From Streptomyces sp. 1331.2 (lineage in GTDB: Bacteria; Actinomycetota; Actinomycetes; Streptomycetales; Streptomycetaceae), in the NCBI RefSeq assembly GCF_900199205.1, contig NZ_OBMJ01000001.1, forward strand, positions 2,046,001-2,110,000: a stretch of DNA of 64,000 nt, in the 5' to 3' direction. Shown here one piece after another: positions 30,738 through 39,087 of the stretch. Numbering within the stretch: position 1 is the first letter of the stretch; each line of letters starts with the position of its first letter. The notes beneath the pieces are model-generated. The model searched no databases, had not been told where the DNA came from, and saw only the letters and a program-made list of their open reading frames with translations. A program made the position numbers and the translations under genes.

Positions 30738-32163
30738 GCGCCCATTGTCCTCTCCGTGGAACCGTCCCCGGTCGCCGGGGTCAACAGTCTGTCGACGGCG
30801 GCCACCGCTGCGGCCGCCGAAGCGATGCACGCCGGGATGCCCACCCCGTCGTACGCGGCGCCGCACAGCGCCAGCGCGCCCACCCGCTCGGCCGCCGCCC
30901 GCACCCGGGCCACCCGGCCCGGGTGGCCCACCGGGTACTGCGGGAGGCCGGCCGCGAACCGCGACACGAAGGTGTCGTACGGCCGGGCGGTCAGCCCGAT
31001 CGCCTCCTCCAGGTCCGCCAGCGAGCGGGCCACCAGCTCCTCGTCCGGCAGGCCCAGCGCCTCGTCCTCGCGGTGCCGGCCCAGCGAGGTGCGCAGCAGG
31101 AACGCGTCCGGCGCGGAGCGCTCCAGCCAGCCCCACTTGTTGGAGGAGAAGGTCGACGCCTTGATCCGCCTTCCGTCCACCGGCGGCACCAGGAACCCGC
31201 TGCCGGTGGGGAGTTCGGCCAGGTCTGAGCGTCGGAACGCGAGCGTCACCAGCGCCATGCCCGCGTACTCGACGGCGTCCAGCTCGGCGGCGGCCGCCGG
31301 GGCGTCCTCGCGCAGCAGCCGGGCCGCGGCCGGGGCCGGCACGGCCAGCACCACGGCGTCCGCGTGCAGCACCTCGCTGCCGGTCACCACCCGCCAACCG
31401 CCGGGGGTGCGGCGCAGCCCGTCCACCGGAGCGTCCGTGCGCAGGTCCACGCCCGCCTTGACGCAGGCCGCCGCGACCGCCTCCGGCAGGGTGCCGAGGC
31501 CGCCCCGCAGGCCGTTGAACACCGGGGTGCCGACCACCTGCGGGCGCGAGGCCAGCTCGTGCACGCCCTCGACCAGCGAACCGCCGCCCCGGGCGACCGC
31601 CAGCAGCTGCGGAACGGCGGCCCGCAGCGAGATCTCGTCGGCGCGCCCGGCGTAGACGCCGCCCAGCAGCGGCTCGACCAGCCGGTCCACCACCTCCCGG
31701 CCCAGCCGGTCGGCGACGTAACGGCCGATCGCGACGTCCTCCCCCACCTCGGTGGGCTCCTCGTGCCGGGCCCGCTCCAGCCCCTCGGCGGTGAGCACCC
31801 CGGAGGCCTCCAGCGCCGCCAGGTCCCCCGGCACGCCCATCACCTGCCCGCCCGGCAGCGGCCGCAGCGCCCCGCGGGTCCAGATCGCGGCCTTCGCGGT
31901 GGTCGGCGGCTCCAGCTCCCCGCCCAGCCCGACCGCCCGCGCCAGCTCCACCGCCTCCGGCCGCCGGGCCAGCACCGACTCGGCCCCGAGGTCCACCCGG
32001 ACCCCGCCGACCTCGCCGCCCCACAGCTTCCCGCCGACCCGCCCGGACGCCTCCAGCAACGTCACCCGGGCCCGCGCCGCCCCCCGGCCGCCCCACTCAG
32101 GAAGGCGGCCGCAGCCAGCCCCGCGATCCCACCACCGACGACGACGACCTGTGCATCCGACAT
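30734..32163 (-). CDS. hemG: coproporphyrinogen III / protoporphyrinogen oxidase, with a frameshift in a G run
   Basis: FAD-dependent HemY/HemG/CgoX family. The N-terminal FAD motif [12 protein letters not shown] lies in frame from ATG 32163 and the rest ([14 protein letters not shown] to the C-terminus) lies in another frame from 32065, ending at 30734. The frames join if one base is added to the run of six G's (C's at 32080-32085 on the plus strand), giving a continuous 476-residue protein with an intact [16 protein letters not shown]. Either the base is really lost or a base was miscalled. The family oxidises coproporphyrinogen III in this pathway. It overlaps chdC by 4 bases. Confidence 0.85.
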
Positions 32164-32197
32164 GCCTCGCAGTCTCGCAGGTCTTTATCCGAAGGCC

Positions 32198-32720
32198 TCA
32201 ATCCGCTGCACGCCCGCTGTCGGGCCCCAGCCCGGCCAGGTCGATCTCGATCGGGAAAGGCACCGGGCGTACGAGCTGTCCCCGGAAAATCCCGGCGGAG
32301 ACGTAGGAGGAAGTCGCCGGCTCCAGCTCGAAGACGTGCACGACCGGAAGACCGTCCTCCTCCTCGACGATCCAGTAGTGCGAAATACCTGCCTCGGCGT
32401 ACTTGCGAAACTTGACCGTGCGGTCGCGGTGCGCGGACTCAGGGGAGACCACCTCGACGACGAGGGCCACCTCTTCGGGGGTGAACTGGGTGCGATCCGG
32501 CTCGAACTCGGCCCTGACGACGAGCACGTCCGGCTCGGGGCGGTTCCGCTTGTCGAGCTTGATCGACATCTCCCTGCCGACCCGGTGCCCCTTCGGCACC
32601 TGGCGGCGCAGCGCGTAGACGAGGTCCGTGACGACGCGGTGCCTGCGGCAGATGGTCGAGGTCGTCGGCAAACCAGCCTTCGTCTCTGGGCGAGTACATC
32701 CAGTCCGGCAGCTCGCTCAT
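32198..32720 (-). pseudogene. Uma2-family (PD-(D/E)XK-like) endonuclease, decayed
   Basis: The Uma2 domain occurs in two frames. The start MSELPDWMYSPRDEGWFADD sits in frame from ATG 32720, but the body (RRHRVVTDLVYALRRQVPKG, EPDVLVVRAEF, VVEVVSPESAHRDR) continues in another frame from about 32671. About 20 residues that normally connect the two parts (the ELIDG...H region) are absent, so a short deletion that breaks the frame is the likely cause. Only a TTG would start the intact downstream frame. Uma2 proteins are nuclease-like and very abundant in actinomycetes; none is well characterised. Confidence 0.65.
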
Positions 32721-32776
32721 GAGTCCCAAGGTAGCGAGTTTCGGGGCACCATGAGCCTCTGCTTAGCCTGTGTGCC

Positions 32777-33217
32777 ATGGAACCGATCATGGTGAGTGCG
32801 TGTCTGGCCGGGATTCCCTGTCGGTACGACGGGCGGGCGAAGACCTCCGACGACGCCGTGCGGCTGGTCGAGGAGGGGCGGGCCGTGGTGGTGTGCCCGG
32901 AGGGGGCGGGCGGGTTGCCGACGCCGCGGCCGCCGGCCGAGATCGTGGGCGGGGACGGCGCGGACGTGCTGGACGGCCGGGCGCGGGTGGTGGACGCGAC
33001 CGGGGCGGACTGCACCGCGGAGTTCCTGGCCGGCGCCCGGGCGGCCCTCGCCGCCGCCGAGACCGCGGGCGCGCGCCGGGCGGTGCTGATGGCCCGCAGC
33101 CCGTCCTGCGGCTGCGGGCAGGTGTACGACGGAACGTTCACGGGTGAGCTGCGCCCGGGCGACGGCGTGACGGCCGCGCTGCTGCGCCGGGCCGGGATCG
33201 AGGTCACCGCCGGGTAG
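32777..33217 (+). CDS. DUF523 family protein
   Basis: A 146-residue protein with the DUF523 hallmarks: MVSACLAGIPCRYDGR at the start and ARSPSCGCGQVYDGTFTG at the end. Its conserved cysteines are thought to hold a cofactor or metal; function unknown. TAGCCT is 7 bases before the ATG, and no ribosome site exists, so the transcript is probably leaderless. It is divergent from the broken Uma2 gene. Confidence 0.9.
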   Translation: MEPIMVSACLAGIPCRYDGRAKTSDDAVRLVEEGRAVVVCPEGAGGLPTPRPPAEIVGGDGADVLDGRARVVDATGADCTAEFLAGARAALAAAETAGARRAVLMARSPSCGCGQVYDGTFTGELRPGDGVTAALLRRAGIEVTAG

Positions 33218-33336
33218 GGCGCGCGTGTCCGGCCCGCCGCCGACTCGTGATCGACCCGGAATCTCCGGGATGGGTCCGTTCGGCCGGCCCTCTCGTCCAA
33301 TGGGGAGAACTGTCAACGGACTTGGGGAGGGGCCCG

Positions 33337-34272
33337 ATGAGGGGTGGACGAACGAGAGCCGGCGCACTGGGGGCGGTGGTGGCCGCGGCCGTGCTGCTGG
33401 CGGGGGGCTGCAGCGCGGCCGGCGGTGGGGGCAGTAGCGCGGGCGCGGCCAAGAACGACGCGGCGGCGGCCCCGGCCGAACCGGGCGGCGCGGCGGCCCG
33501 GCCCTCCGGCGGCCCGGCGGCGGCCGGGGTCACCCCGGTCGCCGACAGCCGGCTGATCGCGTACACCGCACAGCTCACCCTGCGCTCCCGGGACGTCCCC
33601 CAAGTGTTCGCCAAGGCCCGGGAGTTGGCGACGGCATCGGGTGGCTACGTCGGTGCCGAGTCGGTCTACGGCGGCCCCGGGAGCGAGTCCGGGCAGCTGA
33701 CGCTCAAAGTCCCGTCCGCCGGGTACCAGCAGACCCTGGACCGGCTCGCCGCCCTGGGCGAGGTGCTGTCCCGCAAGAGCCAGGCGGACGACCTGACCCA
33801 GCAGGTCGCCGACGTGGCGAGCCGGGTGCAGACCCAGCAGGCGAGCGTGGACCGGGTGCGGGCGCTGATGGCGCAGGCCGCGTCGTTGAGCGAGATCACC
33901 TCGCTGGAGGCGGAGTTGAGCCGCCGCGAGGCCGACCTGGAGTCGCTGCAGAAGCAGCAGAAGGAGCTGTCCGCCAGGACCTCCTACTCCACCGTCACCC
34001 TGGAGGTCCAGCACGAGGCCGCGACGCCGTCGGCGACCCCGGCGCCCGGGGAAAGGAACGAGGGCTTCGGCGACTCGGTCGGCTCGGCGCTCGGCGGCGG
34101 CTGGCACGTCCTGGTGACGATCGTCCGCGCGCTGGCCGTGGCCCTCGCCGCGGCGGCGCCCTTCCTCCTGCTGCTGGGCGTGCCGGCGGCCCTGGCGTAC
34201 CGCTACCGGAGGCGTCGCCGCCCGGCCGCGGTCCGGGCCGAGCCCGAGGAGGCCGGCGACGCCGAGGACTGA
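33337..34272 (+). CDS. DUF4349 lipoprotein
   Basis: A 311-residue DUF4349 protein. It has a lipoprotein signal (LLAGGC at about residues 20-25) and a Gly/Ala/Ser-rich linker. The main domain carries LIAYTAQLTLRSRDVPQVFAKAREL with a long coiled coil QVADVASRVQTQQASVDRVRAL, and one C-terminal transmembrane helix ends in RYRRRRR. It is likely anchored to the outer face of the membrane at both ends. GGGGAGG precedes ATG 33337. Function unknown. Confidence 0.9.
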   Translation: MRGGRTRAGALGAVVAAAVLLAGGCSAAGGGGSSAGAAKNDAAAAPAEPGGAAARPSGGPAAAGVTPVADSRLIAYTAQLTLRSRDVPQVFAKARELATASGGYVGAESVYGGPGSESGQLTLKVPSAGYQQTLDRLAALGEVLSRKSQADDLTQQVADVASRVQTQQASVDRVRALMAQAASLSEITSLEAELSRREADLESLQKQQKELSARTSYSTVTLEVQHEAATPSATPAPGERNEGFGDSVGSALGGGWHVLVTIVRALAVALAAAAPFLLLLGVPAALAYRYRRRRRPAAVRAEPEEAGDAED

Positions 34273-34282
34273 CCGCGACGGT

Positions 34283-34313
34283 GGCGGGCCCGCCGTTGAC
34301 CGGAGGGCCCGCC
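34283..34313. terminator. hairpin terminator between DUF4349 gene and hemE
   Basis: GGCGGGCCC (34283-34291) pairs with GGGCCCGCC (34305-34313) around a 13-base loop, between convergent genes. Confidence 0.75.
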
Positions 34314-34325
34314 GCGGCGGGGGCG

Positions 34326-35429
34326 TCAGCGCGCGCTGGCCTCGTGGACGAAGGCGACGAGGCGGCTGAGCGCGTCCGGGTCCATGGACGGCATCACGCC
34401 GTGGCCGAGGTTGAAGATGTGCCCGCTGCCGCCGAGCACCCGGGCGGCGTCCAGCACCTCGCGGGCCTTGGCCTCGACGACCTCGGTGGGGGCGAACAGC
34501 ACCGCGGGGTCGAGGTTGCCCTGCAGGCCCTTGCCCGGGCCGACCCGCTCGGCGGCCACGTCCAGCGGCACCCGCCAGTCGACGCCGACGATGTCCGCGC
34601 CGGCCTGGCCCATCAGGCCGAGCAGTTCGCCGGTGCCGACGCCGAAGTGGATCCGCGGCACGCCGTAGCCGGCGACGGCGTCGAAGACCTTGGTGCTGGC
34701 CGGCATCACGGAGCGGCGGTAGTCCGCCGGCGCGAGCGAACCGACCCAGGAGTCGAACAGCTGGACCGCCGAGGCGCCGGCCTCGATCTGGACCTTGAGG
34801 AAGGCCGAGGTGATGTCCGCGAGCCGGTCCACCAGGGCGGCCCACAGCTCGGGCTGCCCGTACATCATGGCCTTGGTGTTCTCGTGGTTCTTGGACGGAC
34901 CGCCCTCGACCAGGTAGCTGGCCAGCGTGTAGGGCGCGCCGGCGAAGCCGATCAGCGGGGTCTCGCCGAGCTCGTCCACCAGCAGGCCGACGGCCTCGGT
35001 GATGTAGGGGACGTCGTCCGGTTCCAGCGGGCGCAGCCGCTTGAGGTCCTCGAAGGTGCGGATCGGGTCGGCGATGACCGGGCCGATGCCGGCCTTGATG
35101 TCGACGTCGATGCCGACCGCCTTGAGCGGGACGACGATGTCGCTGAAGAAGATCGCGGCGTCCACCTTGTGCCGGCGCACCGGCTGGAGGGTGATCTCCT
35201 TGACCAGCTCGGGCCGCATGCAGGACTCCAGCATGGGGATGCCCTCGCGGATCTTCAGGTACTCGGGCAGCGAGCGGCCCGCCTGGCGCATGAACCACAC
35301 GGGGGTGTGCGGTACCGGCTCCTGCCGGCAGGCGCGCAGGAACGCGGAGTCGTACGCGGCGCCGCGGCGCGCGGGGGTGGTCGGGCCGTCGTGGGTGGCC
35401 GCCGTCGTGTCTGCCGTTGTCTCGCTCAC
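34326..35429 (-). CDS. hemE: uroporphyrinogen decarboxylase
   Basis: HemE decarboxylates uroporphyrinogen III to coproporphyrinogen III. The 367-residue protein has [15 protein letters not shown], the characteristic HemE N-terminal loop, [33 protein letters not shown], and [14 protein letters not shown] near the end. It starts at GTG 35429. HemG and ChdC lie nearby on the same strand, though with four genes between, so the three are separate units of one heme cluster. Confidence 0.98.
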   Translation of the reverse strand: MSETTADTTAATHDGPTTPARRGAAYDSAFLRACRQEPVPHTPVWFMRQAGRSLPEYLKIREGIPMLESCMRPELVKEITLQPVRRHKVDAAIFFSDIVVPLKAVGIDVDIKAGIGPVIADPIRTFEDLKRLRPLEPDDVPYITEAVGLLVDELGETPLIGFAGAPYTLASYLVEGGPSKNHENTKAMMYGQPELWAALVDRLADITSAFLKVQIEAGASAVQLFDSWVGSLAPADYRRSVMPASTKVFDAVAGYGVPRIHFGVGTGELLGLMGQAGADIVGVDWRVPLDVAAERVGPGKGLQGNLDPAVLFAPTEVVEAKAREVLDAARVLGGSGHIFNLGHGVMPSMDPDALSRLVAFVHEASAR

Positions 35430-35575
35430 GCCTCAAATCTTCGCATGTGCCCCCGGGCCGCTTTTCCGGCCGGTCTCGTGGGTTCCTCCAAGATCTGCCC
35501 GGGTTTGCCGTTCCGGCACGCCGCTGGGAGAGAAGTTGCGGCGATAACCCGGGTTTTCGACCTAGTCTTCGGGTC

Positions 35576-36238
35576 ATGGCAGCGGTCGGAGGGCACCCCG
35601 CGCAGGGTGGCGGAGCAGGTGGCGGAACGGGTCACGAGGGGGCGCCGAACGAGTTCCGGGCCGCCGTGGCGGCCCTGGACGGGGCCCGGCTGCGGCCCGA
35701 GGTGCAGCTCTCCCCCGCACCGGCGCCGCGCCGGCTCGCTCCGTACGCGTTCGCGGTGACCGCCGCGGTGGAGGTGGACGGCGAGGAGCTGGCGGACGGC
35801 CGGCTGGTGCTGCTGTACGACCCGGCCGGCCAGGAGGCCTGGAACGGGGAGTTCCGGGTGGTCACGATGACCCGGGCCGAGCTGGAGCCGGAGATGGCCG
35901 GCGACCCGATGCTCTGCGAGGTCGGCTGGGCCTGGCTGCTCGACGCGCTGCAGACGCACGGCGCCGGGTACGCGGAGCCCTCCGGCACGGTGACCCGGTG
36001 CGCCTCCCAGTACTTCGGCGGTCTGGCGGACCGCCCGACCTCGAACGAGATCGAGATCCGGGCCTCCTGGACGCCGGCCGACGGCCGCTTCGAGCGGCAC
36101 CTGGCAGCCTGGGCGGACCTGCTCTGCATCGGCGCCGGCCTGCCGCCGGCCACTCCGGCCCCGCAGGGGCCCGCCGAGGTGCCGTCACTCGGTGGAGTGG
36201 TCCCGATGCCCGCACGGCGACGCCCCCGGTCGCACTGA
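35576..36238 (+). CDS. DUF3000 domain protein
   Basis: A 220-residue DUF3000 protein of unknown function found across actinobacteria. Recognisable are FRAAVAALDGARLRPEVQLSPAPAPRRLAPYAF, EVGWAWLLDALQ and ASWTPADGRFERHLAAWADLL. TAGTCT lies 7 bases before the ATG and there is no ribosome site, so it is probably leaderless. It is divergent from hemE. The Gly-rich N-terminal 20 residues may be disordered. Confidence 0.9.
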   Translation: MAAVGGHPAQGGGAGGGTGHEGAPNEFRAAVAALDGARLRPEVQLSPAPAPRRLAPYAFAVTAAVEVDGEELADGRLVLLYDPAGQEAWNGEFRVVTMTRAELEPEMAGDPMLCEVGWAWLLDALQTHGAGYAEPSGTVTRCASQYFGGLADRPTSNEIEIRASWTPADGRFERHLAAWADLLCIGAGLPPATPAPQGPAEVPSLGGVVPMPARRRPRSH

Positions 36239-36558
36239 CGAGTGGCGTCCGGGCCCGACGGCACCGGACGGCCGGACGCCACCCCCAGGGCTGACGGAGT
36301 GTGACTTCGGACCAGCTCCGCGTCAATTAACCGGTCGATACCGACCGATTGGTGTCGGATCTGATCGATTTTGTGCGAATACCAGGCATGTCGCATCAAT
36401 CATTTGCGCGATTTGTCCGTATTGTTACTCACTAGATCGTGATCTTTCGCTAAAGCCGGGCACGGTTGCTGCCGAAGCAGACTGTGACCCTTTCCGAACG
36501 CGGAACACTCCGACCGCCCCCATCGGGGTTCCGTCCGCCACTCCCCGCAGGAGGCCTG
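36239..36558. other. 320-base AT-richer intergenic region with three dyads
   Basis: The stretch upstream of the response regulator is clearly AT-richer than its surroundings (around 36320-36460). It holds three dyads: CGGTCG-ATAC-CGACCG (36332-36347), AATC-N8-GATT in the ATTTGCGC region (about 36400-36415), and AGATC-GT-GATCT (36434-36445). No open reading frame with protein-like use is seen. It looks like a regulatory region for the gene that follows. Confidence 0.55.
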
Positions 36559-37275
36559 GTGTCGGTCCTTCTTGAGCACCCCGCAAACGTGGTCGCCTAC
36601 CGCCCGACCAAGCCCACCGCCATGGTGGTCATCGCCGATCCCCGCGTCCGAAACACCGTCACCCGTCACCTGTGGGCGCTCGGCGTCCGGGACGTGATCG
36701 AGGTGTCCTCGATCGCCGAGGCCCGTCCCCGGGTCTCCACCCCGCGCGACATCTGCGTCGCCGACGTGCACCTGCCGGACGGCTCCGGGCTCACCATCCT
36801 CGCCGAGACCCGCGCCGCGGGCTGGCCCAACGGCCTGGCCCTGTCCGCCGCCGACGACATCGGCGCGGTCCGCAGCGCGCTGGCCGGCGGCGTCAAGGGC
36901 TACGTGGTCACCGGCACCCGCACGAACGTGGCGATGCCGGGCCGCCCGGGCCTGCCGATCGGCGCCGGCGGACTGGCCGGGCGGATGCGCCGCCCCGGGA
37001 TGCCGGGCATGCCGGGCGCAGCCGGCGCACCGGGCGCCCCCGGAGCCCCCGGTGCGCAGGGCCCGCAGCCGACCGCCTACCGCGAGCTGTCCGGCCGCGA
37101 GGTCGAGGTGCTGCGGCTGGTCGCCGAAGGGCAGTCGAACAAGGCGATCGGCGTGGCGATGGGGCTGTCGGCTCTCACCGTGAAGAGCCACCTCGCCCGG
37201 ATCGCCCGCAAGCTGGGCACCGGCGACCGTGCCGGGATGGTCGCCGTCGCACTGCGCACCGGAATCATCCACTGA
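36559..37275 (+). CDS. response regulator, REC plus LuxR HTH, collagen-like linker
   Basis: A 238-residue two-domain regulator. The REC-like domain runs to about residue 120 with the phosphoacceptor Asp69 (VADVHLPDGSG) and Lys113. The HTH (LSGREVEVLRLVAEGQSNKAI...LTVKSHLARI) begins at 178. Between them is a Gly-X-Y collagen-like linker (about 145-170, GMPGMPGAAGAPGAPGAPGAQ). GTG 36559 follows GCAGGAGG. No cognate histidine kinase is adjacent, so it is an orphan. The ~60 bases before it include the AT-rich region. Confidence 0.88.
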   Translation: MSVLLEHPANVVAYRPTKPTAMVVIADPRVRNTVTRHLWALGVRDVIEVSSIAEARPRVSTPRDICVADVHLPDGSGLTILAETRAAGWPNGLALSAADDIGAVRSALAGGVKGYVVTGTRTNVAMPGRPGLPIGAGGLAGRMRRPGMPGMPGAAGAPGAPGAPGAQGPQPTAYRELSGREVEVLRLVAEGQSNKAIGVAMGLSALTVKSHLARIARKLGTGDRAGMVAVALRTGIIH

Positions 37276-37581
37276 GCCGAGCGCTCCGGACCGCCGCGGC
37301 GGCCGAGGAGGAACGTTTCCTCCTCGGCCGCCGCCCGCCGTCCGGGCCCCGGCAGCAAGCGGGCGACCCCGCCCCGAGCCACCCCCGGGAGGCGAGCGGG
37401 CGATCCCGCCCCGAGCCGAAGGGGCGCGCCGGTGCCGAAAGGAAGGAGGGAGGGAGGGAGCGGAGCGAGGGAGCGACGACCGTCGGCGCCGGGTCAGAGC
37501 GCCCCGGAGACGAGCGGGCGATTGACTGTCTGACCAGTCCGACAACACTCCCGGCCGCGAGGACCGTCGTACCCTTGGTGG
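37276..37581. other. intergenic region with terminator and purine-rich repeats
   Basis: After the regulator stop a perfect hairpin (see terminator) is followed by two near-copies of AGCGGGCGA(C/T)CCCGCCCCGAG at about 37356 and 37395, and a GGAGGGA purine run. TACCCT lies 6 bases upstream of the rnd GTG, consistent with a leaderless start. No gene is seen. Confidence 0.5.
37296..37334. terminator. hairpin terminator of the response regulator gene
   Basis: An 18-bp perfect stem (GCGGCGGCCGAGGAGGAA with its complement) and a CGT loop. Confidence 0.9.
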
Positions 37582-38835
37582 GTGACCGACGCCGTAGCAG
37601 CCATCCCAGAAGAAGCAGCCCCGGTCCCGCTCCTTGAGCCGAAGGAGGGGATCCCGCCCGTCGTGGCGGACGAGCAGGCGCTGGCCGCGACGATCGCCGC
37701 CTTCGCTGCGGGCACCGGACCGGTCGCCGTCGACGCCGAGCGGGCCTCCGGCTACCGCTACGGGCAGCGCGCCTACCTCATCCAGCTGCGCCGCGCCGGC
37801 TCCGGCTCCGCTCTGATCGACCCGATCGCCTGCCCCGACCTGAGCGCTCTCGGCGCCGCCCTCCAGGACGCCGAATGGGTGGTGCACGCAGCCACCCAGG
37901 ACCTGCCCTGCCTGGCCGAGGTCGGCATGAGACCCCGACGGCTGTTCGACACCGAGCTGGCCGGGCGGATCGCCGGCTTCGCCCGGGTCGGCCTCGGGCC
38001 GATGACCGAGAACGTGCTCGGGCTGAGTCTGGCGAAGGAGCACTCGGCGGTCGACTGGTCCACCCGCCCGCTGCCCGAGCCCTGGCTGCGCTACGCCGCT
38101 CTGGACGTCGAGGTGCTGGTCGAGCTGCGCGACGCACTCGAACAGGAGCTGGACGCCCAGGGCAAGCTCGACTGGGCCCTGGAGGAGTTCGCCGCGATCG
38201 CGGCCGCGCCCCGGCCGGCCCCGCGCACCGACCCGTGGCGGCGTACCTCGCAGCTGCACAAGGTCCGTCGGCGCCGTCAGCTGGCCGTGGTGCGCGAGCT
38301 GTGGCTGGCCCGGGACCGGATGGCGCAGGAGCGCGACGTCTCCCCCGGCCGGGTGCTCTCGGACGCCGCGATCGTCAACGCCGCCCTGGCCATGCCGCTG
38401 AACACCGCCGCCCTGCAGGCCGTCCAGGGCTTCGGCCCGCGGGTGCACCGGCGCCAGCTGGAGCAGTGGCTGGCGGCCGTGCAGCGCGGCCGGGAGATCC
38501 CGGAGAACCAGCTGCCGCCGGCCGCCGCGCCGCACGACGGGCCGCCCCCGCCCCGGGCCTGGGCCGAGAAGGACCCGGTGGCCGCCGCCCGGCTCTCCGG
38601 TGCGCGCAGCGCGGTCAGCGAGCTGGCGGAGCGGCACCACCTGCCGGCCGAGAACCTGATCACCCCGGACCTGGTCCGGCGGGTGTCCTGGGAGCCGCCG
38701 GCGGACCGGAGCGCCGAAGGCGTGGCCGCCGCGCTGCGCCGGCTCGGCGCCCGGCAGTGGCAGGTGGACCTGGTGGCGCCGGTGCTGGCCGCCGCGTTCG
38801 CTGCGGCCGCGACCGCGGCCGCGAACCAGGACTGA
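37582..38835 (+). CDS. rnd: ribonuclease D
   Basis: RNase D trims 3' ends of structured RNAs, mainly tRNA precursors. The 417-residue protein has the DEDD exonuclease residues: Asp51-Ala-Glu53 (VAVDAERA), a later ATQDLPCL and YAALDVEVL, then an HRDC domain (RQLAVVRELWLARDRMAQERD). GTG 37582 is preceded by TACCCT and no Shine-Dalgarno, so leaderless. The C-terminal ~60 residues form an Ala-rich helical tail. Confidence 0.95.
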   Translation: MTDAVAAIPEEAAPVPLLEPKEGIPPVVADEQALAATIAAFAAGTGPVAVDAERASGYRYGQRAYLIQLRRAGSGSALIDPIACPDLSALGAALQDAEWVVHAATQDLPCLAEVGMRPRRLFDTELAGRIAGFARVGLGPMTENVLGLSLAKEHSAVDWSTRPLPEPWLRYAALDVEVLVELRDALEQELDAQGKLDWALEEFAAIAAAPRPAPRTDPWRRTSQLHKVRRRRQLAVVRELWLARDRMAQERDVSPGRVLSDAAIVNAALAMPLNTAALQAVQGFGPRVHRRQLEQWLAAVQRGREIPENQLPPAAAPHDGPPPPRAWAEKDPVAAARLSGARSAVSELAERHHLPAENLITPDLVRRVSWEPPADRSAEGVAAALRRLGARQWQVDLVAPVLAAAFAAAATAAANQD

Positions 38836-38875
38836 TGCCAGGCTGACCGGGACTGAACCCGGCAGGGCCTCCGAA

Positions 38876-38905
38876 GGGGATGCCGTCCGTGCGGACGGCA
38901 TCCCC
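38876..38905. terminator. hairpin terminator of rnd
   Basis: GGGGATGCCGTCCG and its complement form a perfect 14-bp stem with a 2-base apparent loop, followed by TTCGT. Confidence 0.85.
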
Positions 38906-38989
38906 TTCGTCGTCCCGGAGGAGCGTTCCTGGTCGGACGTGGCGCGGGACACACGGGGGGAACCCTCCGAGGGGCCTGGGCAGGTTGGT

Positions 38990-39001
38990 TACCGACCGGT
39001 A
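38990..39001. promoter_or_regulatory. candidate operator upstream of fadA
   Basis: TACCG-AC-CGGTA is a 12-bp dyad about 87 bases upstream of the fadA start. It has the general form of TetR-family sites for fatty acid degradation genes. Assignment to a regulator is not possible from sequence. Confidence 0.5.
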
Positions 39002-39087
39002 GCATGACGGTGAAGCGGCGCCGCTCGGGTCTTCGACGGCGGCAGCCTGCCCACCTCGAAATGTTGGTCCCTGGGAGGAGAGCCCCC

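Noticed and set aside
32060..32100. Programmed frameshift in hemG
   Set aside because: No slippery heptamer plus downstream structure is evident; a lost or miscalled G is simpler.
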